From positions 14,450-68,369 of the forward strand of contig CAJUFL010000015.1 in NCBI GenBank assembly GCA_910585605.1: a stretch of DNA of 53,920 bases, read 5' to 3'. Origin of the DNA: an uncultured Lachnospiraceae bacterium. GTDB taxonomy: Bacteria; Bacillota; Clostridia; Lachnospirales; Lachnospiraceae. Of this stretch, positions 8,811-16,417 are shown piece after piece. The position numbers were made by a program, and so were the translations under genes. Numbering within the stretch: position 1 is the first letter of the stretch; each line of letters opens with the position of its first letter. Below the pieces are notes generated by a model that saw nothing but the letters and a program-made list of their open reading frames with translations, searched no databases and was not told the DNA's origin.

Positions 8811-9683
8811 ATGAAAGTTGGTGTTATCGGTGCAGGAACCATGGGACAGGGAATTGCTAAGGCATTCGCTCAGGTTGACGGATATGAAGTGGCACTTTGC
8901 GACATTAAGCAGGAGTGGGCTGAAGGTGGTAAGGACAAGATTGCAAAAGGTTATGCAAGACTTGTAGAAAAAGGAAAGATGACACAGGAGAAGGTAGACG
9001 GAATTCTTGCAAGCATTACTCCAGGTCTGAAGGAAGATCTTTGTGCAGATTGTGATTTGATCGTTGAGGCTGCATTTGAAGATATGAACGTGAAGAAGAC
9101 TACGTTTTCTGAACTGGATAAGATTGTAAAGCCGGAATGTATCTTTGCTTCTAATACATCCAGCCTATCTATTACAGAGATTGGAAATGGTCTTACACGT
9201 CCTATGATCGGTATGCATTTCTTTAATCCAGCAGACCGTATGAAGTTAGTAGAAGTAATTGCCGGAGTAAATACACCGGATGAGACGGTTGCTAAGATCG
9301 TGAAGATTTCAGAAGAGATTGGCAAGACACCTGTACAGGTGAATGAAGCTGCCGGTTTCGTAGTAAACCGCATTTTAATTCCTATGATTAATGAAGCTGC
9401 ATTTATCAAGATGGAAGGTGTTTCTGATGTTGCTGGTATTGATGCTGCTATGAAGCTTGGCGCCAATCATCCAATGGGACCGCTTGAATTAGGGGATTTC
9501 ATCGGATTAGATATCTGTCTTGCAATTATGGATGTGCTTTACAATGAAACTGGTGACAGCAAGTATCGTGCTTGTCCGTTACTTCGTAAGATGGTTCGTG
9601 GCGGTAATCTTGGTGTTAAGAGTGGAAAAGGATTTTATGTATATAATGCTGATCGTACAAAGACACCAATGGATGCTCAGTAA
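8811..9683 (+). CDS. hbd: 3-hydroxybutyryl-CoA dehydrogenase
   Basis: Reduces acetoacetyl-CoA to (S)-3-hydroxybutyryl-CoA. The protein has 290 residues, with an N-terminal Rossmann motif GVIGAGTMGQGIA and the catalytic His region MIGMHFFNPADRMKLVE, then the 3HCDH C-terminal domain with NEAAGFVVNRIL and a C-terminal GVKSGKGFYVY. There are two ATGs, at 8805 and 8811. AGGAGG at 8797-8802 is only 2 nt from the first and 8 nt from the second, so 8811 is chosen. It is the third gene of the operon. Confidence 0.95.
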   Translation: MKVGVIGAGTMGQGIAKAFAQVDGYEVALCDIKQEWAEGGKDKIAKGYARLVEKGKMTQEKVDGILASITPGLKEDLCADCDLIVEAAFEDMNVKKTTFSELDKIVKPECIFASNTSSLSITEIGNGLTRPMIGMHFFNPADRMKLVEVIAGVNTPDETVAKIVKISEEIGKTPVQVNEAAGFVVNRILIPMINEAAFIKMEGVSDVAGIDAAMKLGANHPMGPLELGDFIGLDICLAIMDVLYNETGDSKYRACPLLRKMVRGGNLGVKSGKGFYVYNADRTKTPMDAQ

Positions 9684-9690
9684 ATAAAAG

Positions 9691-9725
9691 ACACTAAATG
9701 CAAAGCTGCGATGCTTATTAAGTGT
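9691..9725 (+). repeat. 35-nt imperfect palindrome, copy A
   Basis: Begins ACACTAAAT and ends ATTAAGTGT. It matches copy B at 9791-9825 at 28 of 35 positions, exactly 100 nt apart. It lies just after the hbd stop. Confidence 0.8.
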
Positions 9726-9733
9726 TTAAGCAG

Positions 9734-9838
9734 GAAACACTATGCCCACTAAGTTCAAAAGCACTTCACTAAGTGGGCAAGTGTATTTTTACACTAAATT
9801 CGCAACCGCGTTGCTCATTAAGTGTTCAATATAGGAGG
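9734..9838 (+). repeat. 105-nt intercistronic element upstream of bcd (copy 1)
   Basis: Contains a 35-nt palindrome GCCCACT...AGTGGGC (9744-9778) and copy B of the ACACTAA...TTAAGTGT palindrome (9791-9825), and ends with the GGAGG ribosome binding site of bcd. The whole element aligns with 18841-18945 on the minus strand, which ends with the ribosome binding site of buk. Shared blocks in order include GAAACACT, TGCCCACTAAG, TCAAAA, CTAAGTG, GTGTATTTTT, GCAA, ATTAAGTG, AATATA and GGAGG. It may be a regulatory RNA element or a repeat family. Confidence 0.85.
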
Positions 9839-9848
9839 AAAAATAAAA

Positions 9849-11015
9849 ATGGATTTCACTTTAAGTAAGAAACATGAAATGGCACAGACTCTTTTTAGAG
9901 AATTTGCTGAAAAAGAAGTAAAGCCACTTGCTCAAGAAATTGATGAAGAACATAGATTTCCAAGAGAGACAGTAGAGAAGATGGCAAAAGCAGGATTTTT
10001 AGGAATTCCTGTTCCGAAGGAGTTAGGAGGTCAGGGATGTGATCCTCTGACATATGCTATGTGTGTGGAAGAGTTATCTAAGGTTTGTGGTACGACAGGT
10101 GTTATCGTATCTGCTCATACATCTCTTTGCGTAGATCCAATCCAGACATATGGTACACCTGAGCAGAAGGAAAAATATATTCCTGATCTGGCTTCAGGTA
10201 AGAAATTAGGTGCTTTTGGTTTGACAGAGCCGGGCGCTGGTACAGATGCACAGGGTCAGCAGACAAAGGCTGTATTAGATGGCGATGAGTGGGTATTAAA
10301 TGGTTCTAAGTGCTTTATTACCAATGGTAAAGAGGCTGACGTATATATCGTAATCGCAGTAACCGGTAAGATTGAAAAACGCGGACGTATGCAGAAAGAG
10401 ATTTCCGCATTTATCGTAGAGAAGGGTACACCAGGCTTTACATTTGGTACCAAGGAAAATAAGATGGGTATCTGTGCATCTTCTACATATGAATTGATCT
10501 TTACAGATTGCCGTATTCCGAAGGAGAATTTGTTAGGTGCTAAGGGTAAGGGATTTGGTATTGCTATGCATACGCTTGATGGTGGTCGTATCGGTATCGC
10601 TGCTCAGGCTCTTGGTATTGCGGAGGGTGCTTTGGAGACAACCATTAATTATGTAAAGGAAAGAAAACAGTTTGGTCGTTCCATTGCCCAGTTCCAGAAT
10701 ACACAGTTCCAGTTAGCAGATATGGCTACTAAGGTAGAGGCTGCTAAGTTATTAGTATATAAGGCTGCTATGAAGAAGGGTGAGTACCAGAATGGTGCAA
10801 AGGTTTCTTATTCAGTAGAGGCTGCTATGGCTAAATTATATGCTGCGGAGGTTGCTATGGAAGTAACAACAAAGGCAGTTCAGTTACACGGTGGTTATGG
10901 TTACATCAAGGAATACGACGTTGAGCGTATGATGCGTGATGCTAAGATCACAGAGATTTACGAAGGAACTTCAGAAGTTCAGCGTATGGTTATCTCTGCA
11001 AATCTATTAAACTAG
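9849..11015 (+). CDS. bcd: Butyryl-CoA dehydrogenase
   Basis: An FAD-dependent acyl-CoA dehydrogenase that reduces crotonyl-CoA to butyryl-CoA. With EtfAB the family bifurcates electrons from NADH to crotonyl-CoA and ferredoxin in the cytoplasm. The 388 residues show the N-terminal helical domain, FGLTEPGAGTDAQG (substrate/FAD beta-domain), FGRSIAQFQNTQF, LHGGYGYIKEYDVERMMRDA, and the catalytic Glu in ITEIYEGTSEVQR. ATG 9849 follows AGGAGG by 10 nt; an upstream in-frame ATG at 9822 precedes the ribosome site and lies inside the repeat element. The stop is 12 nt from etfB. Confidence 0.96.
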   Translation: MDFTLSKKHEMAQTLFREFAEKEVKPLAQEIDEEHRFPRETVEKMAKAGFLGIPVPKELGGQGCDPLTYAMCVEELSKVCGTTGVIVSAHTSLCVDPIQTYGTPEQKEKYIPDLASGKKLGAFGLTEPGAGTDAQGQQTKAVLDGDEWVLNGSKCFITNGKEADVYIVIAVTGKIEKRGRMQKEISAFIVEKGTPGFTFGTKENKMGICASSTYELIFTDCRIPKENLLGAKGKGFGIAMHTLDGGRIGIAAQALGIAEGALETTINYVKERKQFGRSIAQFQNTQFQLADMATKVEAAKLLVYKAAMKKGEYQNGAKVSYSVEAAMAKLYAAEVAMEVTTKAVQLHGGYGYIKEYDVERMMRDAKITEIYEGTSEVQRMVISANLLN

Positions 11016-11027
11016 GAGGTAATTAAC

Positions 11028-11813
11028 GTGAAGATTGTTGTTTGTGTAAAACAGGTACCTGATACAAAGGGTGGAGTAAAATTTAATCCAGACGGAACAT
11101 TGGATAGAGGTGCGATGCTTACGATTATGAATCCGGATGATAAGGCCGGTCTTGAAGCAGCACTTCGTTTAAAGGATGAGTATGGCGCTGAAGTTACCGT
11201 AATTACAATGGGACTTCCAAAGGCAGAAGAAGTTCTGCGTGAGGCTATGGCTATGGGTGCAGATAAAGGGATTCTGGTAACGGACAGAGTGTTAGGTGGT
11301 GCTGATACCTGGGCTACTTCTACCACACTTGCCGGTGCAATTCGTAACTTAGAGTATGATTTAATTATCACAGGTCGTCAGGCTATTGATGGTGATACTG
11401 CACAGGTTGGTCCGCAGATTTCTGAGCATTTAGGAATTCCAGTCATTTCTTATGCAGAAGATTTGAAGGTTGAGGGTAATAGTGTTGTCGTAAAACGTCA
11501 GTATGAAGACAGATATCATATGGTAAAGGCTCAGATGCCTTGTCTGGTAACTGCTCTTGCAGAGTTAAATGAGCCACGTTACATGACTCCGGGTGGAATT
11601 TTCGATGCATTTGATGCAGAGATTACCGTTTGGGGTAGAGCAGATCTTGTTGATGTTGATGATGCAAACCTTGGTTTAAAGGGTTCTCCTACCAAGATTG
11701 CCAAAGCTTCCGATAAGGTGAGAAAGGGTGCCGGCGAAAAGGTTACTCCTGATTCTCCGGAAGAGGCAGTAAGTTACATTATGGACAAGCTGACAACCAA
11801 ACATGTAATCTAA
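11028..11813 (+). CDS. etfB: Electron transfer flavoprotein beta subunit
   Basis: The small subunit of the FAD-containing ETF that partners Bcd. The 261 residues start KIVVCVKQVPDTK and include the DLIITGRQAIDGDTAQVGPQ segment, typical of EtfB. In bifurcating EtfAB this subunit carries one FAD and accepts electrons from NADH; that role is family knowledge, not visible here. It starts with GTG 11028, preceded by AGGAGG 5-6 nt upstream. It sits 12 nt after bcd and 26 nt before etfA, fitting co-translation of a 1:1 complex. Confidence 0.95.
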   Translation: MKIVVCVKQVPDTKGGVKFNPDGTLDRGAMLTIMNPDDKAGLEAALRLKDEYGAEVTVITMGLPKAEEVLREAMAMGADKGILVTDRVLGGADTWATSTTLAGAIRNLEYDLIITGRQAIDGDTAQVGPQISEHLGIPVISYAEDLKVEGNSVVVKRQYEDRYHMVKAQMPCLVTALAELNEPRYMTPGGIFDAFDAEITVWGRADLVDVDDANLGLKGSPTKIAKASDKVRKGAGEKVTPDSPEEAVSYIMDKLTTKHVI

Positions 11814-11839
11814 TTTAGAGAAAGAGAGTGGTGAATAGA

Positions 11840-12883
11840 ATGAATTTAGAAGAATACAAGGGTGTATATGTCTTCGCTCAGCAGGTGGATAATCAGCTTA
11901 GCGGAATCGCATTTGAATTACTTGGTAAGGCAAAAGACCTTGCAAAAGATCTTGATACATATGTAGCCGCAGTTTTAATTGGTTCTGATGTAAAAGGTTT
12001 GGCTGACCAGTTAGCTGAATATGGTGCTGATAAGGTTATCGTTGTAGACGATCCTGAGTTAAAGGAGTACAGAACAGAGCCTTATACACATGCTTTGGCA
12101 TCTGTTATCAACGAATATAAGCCGGAAATCGTATTAGTTGGAGCAACAGCAATCGGAAGAGATTTGGGTCCTCGTGTATCTGCCCGTGTTCAGACCGGAT
12201 TGACTGCTGACTGTACAGTACTTGAGATTGGTGATTTCCCGATTAATCCAATTCCGAATCAGGAGCAGAAGCATAATCAGTTACTGATGACCCGTCCTGC
12301 ATTTGGAGGTAACACAATTGCTACGATTGCATGTCCGGATAACCGTCCACAGATGGCTACTGTTCGTCCTGGTGTTATGCAAAAAATTGAGCCGGTTAAG
12401 GGCGCAAAGGCAGAGGTAATTGATTACAATCCTGGATTTACTCCGGATAACAAGTATGTAGAGATTCTTGAAATTGTAAAGGCAGTATCTGATACAGTGG
12501 ATATTATGGATGCTAAGATTTTGGTATCCGGTGGACGTGGTGTTGGAAATGCTGAGAACTTCAAGATTTTGCAGGATCTTGCAGATGCAATCGGCGGAAC
12601 AGTAAGCTGCTCCCGTGCAGTTGTTGATTCCGGCTGGTTACCAAGAGATTTACAGGTTGGACAGACCGGTAAGACAGTTCGTCCAAATGTATATTTTGCA
12701 ATCGGTATTTCAGGAGCAATCCAGCATGTGGCAGGTATGGAAGAGTCTGACATCATCATTGCGATTAATAAGGATGAGGATGCTCCAATCTTTGACGTAG
12801 CTGATTATGGTATTGTTGGAGATTTAAACAAGATTGTTCCACAGCTTACAGCAGCTGTTAAGGCTGAGATAGCGAATAAGTAA
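11840..12883 (+). CDS. etfA: Electron transfer flavoprotein alpha subunit
   Basis: The large subunit of the ETF complex. The 347 residues have an N-terminal ETF fold (VYVFAQQVDNQLSGIAFELL) and a C-terminal FAD-binding domain with ILVSGGRGVGNAENFKIL, SRAVVDSGWLP, QVGQTGKTVRPNVYFAIG and ISGAIQHVAGM. An in-frame GTG at 11828 could add four codons, but ATG 11840 aligns better with the family start MNLEEYKG and has a purine-rich GAGTGGTG upstream. It is the last gene of the butyryl-CoA operon; a terminator follows after 23 nt. Confidence 0.95.
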   Translation: MNLEEYKGVYVFAQQVDNQLSGIAFELLGKAKDLAKDLDTYVAAVLIGSDVKGLADQLAEYGADKVIVVDDPELKEYRTEPYTHALASVINEYKPEIVLVGATAIGRDLGPRVSARVQTGLTADCTVLEIGDFPINPIPNQEQKHNQLLMTRPAFGGNTIATIACPDNRPQMATVRPGVMQKIEPVKGAKAEVIDYNPGFTPDNKYVEILEIVKAVSDTVDIMDAKILVSGGRGVGNAENFKILQDLADAIGGTVSCSRAVVDSGWLPRDLQVGQTGKTVRPNVYFAIGISGAIQHVAGMEESDIIIAINKDEDAPIFDVADYGIVGDLNKIVPQLTAAVKAEIANK

Positions 12884-12906
12884 AAGATAGAGGGAATAAA
12901 AGTAAA

Positions 12907-12937
12907 GGTCCAGAGGAGCTATCCTCTGGGCTTTTTT
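12907..12937 (+). terminator. Terminator of the thl-etfA operon
   Basis: GTCCAGAGG pairs with CCTCTGGGC (one G-U pair) around a short loop and is followed by TTTTTT. Confidence 0.9.
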
Positions 12938-13055
12938 ATATGGGAGAAAATATCAAGTATATTATTTTTCAATATACATTTACGGATTATATAAAAAATA
13001 ATGTGAACAGATTGAAATTGATGAGTATTGATGATATGATAATAAATCAGTAAAA

Positions 13056-13092
13056 TCCACTAGTACAACTTAATATTCATTGTACTAGTGGA
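13056..13092. repeat. Perfect 13-bp inverted repeat in the gap after etfA
   Basis: TCCACTAGTACAA (13056-13068) and its exact complement (13080-13092) flank an 11-nt A+T-rich loop. It has no T-run, so it is not a classic terminator. The rest of the 315-nt gap 12884-13198 holds only the operon terminator and A+T-rich sequence with a weak TATAAT at 13143. Confidence 0.7.
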
Positions 13093-13198
13093 CTGCATTA
13101 TTCATAATCAGCAAAACTGTACTGAATATGAATGGAGTAGTATATAATATGACGGCTATGGATACCCTGATTTCGGATTATATATAAGAAGGTGAGAA

Positions 13199-13648
13199 AT
13201 GTTAATGATTTTAAAAAAATTGTCAAAGGCGGATAAGGATTTAATAACAATATTTTTTAAAGAAGTATTTACAAAAGAGCCATGGAATGATGATTGGAGC
13301 GATGAGCAGCAGCTTGATCTATATATTATGGATTTGATCGGAAATCCTAATTCTATGACATTAGGATTTTTTGAGGATACAAAGATGGTTGGTTTAGCTA
13401 TGGGATGTATCCGCCATTGGTATGAGGGAACAGAGTATTATATTGATGAATTATGCATCTCTACCAATATGCAGGGAAAAGGAATCGGGACAGAATTTAT
13501 TAAACAGATAGAGGGATATATGAAGACAGAAGGTTTAAGCAGAATTTTCTTACAAACGGACAGAGGTATGCCAGCATATGAATTTTATAAAAAAAGAGGA
13601 TTTGAGGAACTGCAAAACCATGTGTCATTTGTTAAATCGATGTCATGA
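13199..13648 (+). CDS. GNAT-family N-acetyltransferase
   Basis: A 149-residue single-domain GNAT. The acetyl-CoA binding motif A is ELCISTNMQGKGIGTEFI (about residues 88-105), and the C-terminal motif B region contains YEFYKKRGFEELQ. GNATs transfer acetyl from acetyl-CoA to amines; the substrate cannot be told. AAGGTGAG lies close to ATG 13199; ATG 13205 has better spacing, so the protein may be two residues shorter. It stands alone before the broken DUF6881 gene, with a second GNAT further on, which gives the region the look of small accessory genes. Confidence 0.85.
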   Translation: MLMILKKLSKADKDLITIFFKEVFTKEPWNDDWSDEQQLDLYIMDLIGNPNSMTLGFFEDTKMVGLAMGCIRHWYEGTEYYIDELCISTNMQGKGIGTEFIKQIEGYMKTEGLSRIFLQTDRGMPAYEFYKKRGFEELQNHVSFVKSMS

Positions 13649-13677
13649 TTTTTAGTTACACAGTTTGGAGTTGTATT

Positions 13678-13988
13678 ATGGAATATATAAAATTTTTCTG
13701 GAAATATATTGATGAAGAAACACCTGTACTTTTGTTTTATGAGGTAGATGTTGATGAAGAAGGTATGCTACCCGTATGATAGAGGTTTATAAAAATAGAA
13801 CAATAAAAAAGATAACTGAAGAAGGTGTTCGGTTTATTACAGAGGCACCAGTCCCGACAGTGGATGAAATCAATATGGATATGGATTTCTTTGCGTGTAC
13901 TATTACAAGAGAAGAATTTGAGGAATTATATGATTCTAATGGAAAAAAATATAATGATTCAATAGAATTTCCAGTTAAACAAAAATGA
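13678..13988 (+). pseudogene. DUF6881-like protein gene split by a -1 frameshift
   Basis: The first frame (13678-13779, 33 codons) starts MEYIKFFWKYIDEETPVLLF and the second (13776-13988, 70 codons) has EVYKN, EAPVPTVDEI and TREEFEELYD. Together they resemble one DUF6881-type protein of about 100 residues. Going back one base at the GAAGAAGG around 13757-13763 gives VDVDEERYATRMIEVYKN across the join, the expected family sequence. The ATGA overlap at 13776-13779 would otherwise look like two coupled genes. A one-base deletion, or a sequencing error, is the simplest reading. The family function is unknown; members are often near immunity or toxin genes. Confidence 0.7.
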
Positions 13989-14007
13989 AAATGAGAAGGA
14001 GAATAGT

Positions 14008-14556
14008 GTGCAGTTAGTCAGAGTCACAAAAAGCATAAAAGAATATAAACAGATCAAGAAGTTATACAGGCAGGCATTTCCTATAGAAGAGAGAGCACCG
14101 TTTTGGCTTTTGATGAAGAAGGCCAAGCCCTCAACTGCTGATTTTTTGGCTTTATACGATAATGAAAACTGGGTTGGAATCGTCTATGTGATAAAAGATG
14201 AAGAATTAGCATATATTTTTTATCTGGCAATCAAGCCAGAGGAACGAGGTAAAAGATACGGTGGAAAAGCTATAGATATGTTAAGAGATTATTATAGAGG
14301 ATGTAAGATGTTTTTGGCATTGGAAGCTCTTGATCAGACAGCAGACAATTATGAACAGCGTGTGAAGAGGCATTCTTTTTATGAAAAGTGTGGTCTGCTG
14401 GACATGCCGTATAAGATAAAGGAAGCCTCCGTGATTTATGATATTATGGGAGTTGGTGGAATTGTGGAACCTGAGGAATACGGCAGAATGATGGAAAAAT
14501 ATCTGGGGAGCTTTTTCAAAAGGCTGGTAGATGTAAGAATATTAAAGGATTCATGA
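14008..14556 (+). CDS. GNAT-family N-acetyltransferase
   Basis: A 182-residue protein with the GNAT core: an N-terminal helical segment (YKQIKKLYRQAFPIEERAP), then acetyl-CoA motif A in YLAIKPEERGKRYGGKAIDM (about residues 75-94), and a HSFYEKCGL segment near the end. The substrate is unknown. It starts with GTG 14008, preceded by AGAAGGAG. It follows the broken DUF6881 gene by 19 nt and may share its transcript. The gap of 216 nt to the permease suggests the unit ends here, although I see no clear terminator. Confidence 0.83.
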   Translation: MQLVRVTKSIKEYKQIKKLYRQAFPIEERAPFWLLMKKAKPSTADFLALYDNENWVGIVYVIKDEELAYIFYLAIKPEERGKRYGGKAIDMLRDYYRGCKMFLALEALDQTADNYEQRVKRHSFYEKCGLLDMPYKIKEASVIYDIMGVGGIVEPEEYGRMMEKYLGSFFKRLVDVRILKDS

Positions 14557-14614
14557 GATTAATCTGAAATGAAATCAGGCATAAGTATTTTTTCAGTCAT
14601 GCAGATTTTAATGG

Positions 14615-14620
14615 TATACT
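14615..14620 (+). promoter_or_regulatory. Extended -10 candidate upstream of the permease
   Basis: TATACT at 14615-14620 is preceded by TGG, giving an extended -10; the -35 region (TTCAGT at 14592) is poor. The leader shows no purine-riboswitch core. Confidence 0.4.
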
Positions 14621-14772
14621 ATCAGGTGGAGATTATAATTTCAAGATTAATATTGTATTCCGATTCAGCTTTAAGACTTTTGATGGGAGGTGAAAATCAG
14701 CTATAGTGAGGCAGGAAAAGGCTGAAACAGGATGCAAAAATATAAAAGCAAAAAAGAGAAGAGGAGAATTTT

Positions 14773-16239
14773 ATGGATAAGTTTTTTAAAATTACAGAGC
14801 GTGGCTCGACAATAAAAGCAGAGATTATTGGAGGATTAACAACTTTCTTTGCCATGGCATATATTGTATTTGTGAACCCAAATCAGGTGGCAGGAGAGGG
14901 GGCTTCGGGCTGGCTTGCACAGGCTATGGATAATGATGCAGTTTCTGTTCAGCTGGGACAGATTTGGAATGCCGTTTTTGCAGCGTCCATTCTGGCAGCA
15001 GTTATCGGTACACTTCTTATGGCATTTCTTGCAAATATGCCCTTTGCACAGGCGTGTGGTATGGGGCTGAATTCCTTTTTCTGTACAGTGTTTGTTGCAG
15101 GTGCCTGTTTTGGGGGAGTGGATGTTATTGAAGGATACCATGCAGGCATGGTTATTATTTTTGTATCAGGATTGGTCTTTCTTGTTTTATCCATAACAGG
15201 TGCCAGAGAATATATCGCAAAGGCGATGCCGGATTGTCTGAAAAAGGCAATTCCTGCGGGTATCGGTCTTTTTATTGCCATGATTGGTATGAAAAATGCG
15301 GGGCTGATTCAGGACAATCCATATACATTTGTTCAGTTTGTGGATATTCATGGTGCTGTCAATGATGCAAAAGTAAATGGGACAGATTGGAAAATGTTAG
15401 TTGTTCCGGCGTTGGTCGCTTTTGCGGGATTGCTGATTATTGCAGTTTTAGAACATTATAAGGTAAAGGGCAGTGTGATTATTTCCATTCTTGTTTCTAC
15501 GGTGCTGTATTATCTTTGTATGCTGACGGTTCCTAGCTTTGATTTAAGTGCAATTGGACAGATGTTTAAGGATTTCGGAGAAGTCGGTATTGTTGGGCTG
15601 TTTGATGGGAAAGCCTGGAGTGATGCATTTATCGGAGCGCCGGTTGGCGGTATATTTAATGCAGTTATGCTGATCATTACCTTTTGTCTGGTGGATATGT
15701 TTGATACAATTGGAACACTTTATGGTACAGCATCTCAGGCCGGAATGCTGGATGAAAATGGAGACCCGGTCAATGTCAACAAATCCATGCTTTGTGATTC
15801 CATCGCAACCGTTGCAGGTGCAGCATTAGGAACATCCACGTGCACCACTTTTGTGGAATCTTCTTCCGGTGTAGCAGCAGGTGCAAGAACAGGTTTTGCC
15901 AGTATAATAACAGCCATTTGTTTTATCCTTTGTCTGTTTTTAAGTCCGCTTGCCAGTATCATTCCAAGTGCTGCAACAGCTCCCGCTTTAATATATGTTG
16001 GTGTGCTGATGATGAAGAGCTTTGCACAGGTAGATATGCATGATATTACCTCTGCTGTTCCTGCTTTTTTAGCATTGATTATGATGCCGCTGACTTATTC
16101 TATTGCAAACGGTATTGGTATCGGAGCAATTGCGTATGTGATCATTGCTCTGTTTACTGGTAAATATAAAAAAAAGGATGTTGTGATTACGATTATTGCG
16201 GCATTATTTATATTAAAATTTATTTTTGTGACGATGTAA
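14773..16239 (+). CDS. NCS2-family purine permease (AzgA/PbuG type)
   Basis: A 488-residue polytopic membrane protein with about 12-14 hydrophobic segments. The first segment has GGLTTFFAMAYIVFVNPNQ, the hallmark of the AzgA-like branch of NCS2, and CGMGLNSFFC follows; the later MFDTIGTLYGTASQAGML and TSTCTTFVESSSGVAAGART motifs mark the substrate-binding half. Members take up hypoxanthine, guanine or adenine with protons. GAAGAGGAG precedes the ATG. It is flanked by its own gap and a terminator, so it is probably monocistronic. The exact purine cannot be assigned. Confidence 0.92.
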   Translation: MDKFFKITERGSTIKAEIIGGLTTFFAMAYIVFVNPNQVAGEGASGWLAQAMDNDAVSVQLGQIWNAVFAASILAAVIGTLLMAFLANMPFAQACGMGLNSFFCTVFVAGACFGGVDVIEGYHAGMVIIFVSGLVFLVLSITGAREYIAKAMPDCLKKAIPAGIGLFIAMIGMKNAGLIQDNPYTFVQFVDIHGAVNDAKVNGTDWKMLVVPALVAFAGLLIIAVLEHYKVKGSVIISILVSTVLYYLCMLTVPSFDLSAIGQMFKDFGEVGIVGLFDGKAWSDAFIGAPVGGIFNAVMLIITFCLVDMFDTIGTLYGTASQAGMLDENGDPVNVNKSMLCDSIATVAGAALGTSTCTTFVESSSGVAAGARTGFASIITAICFILCLFLSPLASIIPSAATAPALIYVGVLMMKSFAQVDMHDITSAVPAFLALIMMPLTYSIANGIGIGAIAYVIIALFTGKYKKKDVVITIIAALFILKFIFVTM

Positions 16240-16252
16240 TATTATTGTATGT

Positions 16253-16302
16253 AAATCCCCTGTTTTGGCGTGGGAAACTATGCCAGGCAGGGGATTTGTT
16301 TT
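16253..16302 (+). terminator. Terminator after the NCS2 permease
   Basis: AAATCCCCTG pairs with CAGGGGATTT around an inner TGGC/GCCA stem, followed by a T-rich stretch. Confidence 0.85.
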
Positions 16303-16359
16303 ATATGGGAGGCAGGTATAAATATTAGGGCTGCAAGCAAAGAAGGGGACAGGAATCTT

Positions 16360-16388
16360 ACATAAATTGTATTTATGTGGCATACGTT
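16360..16388 (+). promoter_or_regulatory. Palindrome and possible sporulation promoter before the LysM-GH18 gene
   Basis: A perfect 8-bp inverted repeat ACATAAAT-TGT-ATTTATGT (16360-16378) is directly followed by CATACGTT (16381-16388). The latter resembles the -10 of sporulation sigma E; the -35 match is poor. Confidence 0.35.
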
Positions 16389-16417
16389 ATTATAACAATG
16401 CAGGATGATAATATGGT

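Noticed and set aside
13068..13083. 16-nt match with 52952-52967 (upstream of panB).
   Set aside because: A match of this length in an A+T-rich 54-kb window is close to chance expectation, and the flanks differ.
13757..13763. Programmed -1 frameshift site in the DUF6881-like gene.
   Set aside because: No X-XXY-YYZ slippery heptamer and no clear downstream stem; plain mutation or sequence error is simpler.
14557..14772. Purine riboswitch before the NCS2 permease.
   Set aside because: No conserved P1-P3 core or loop-loop motifs; only a weak promoter is visible.
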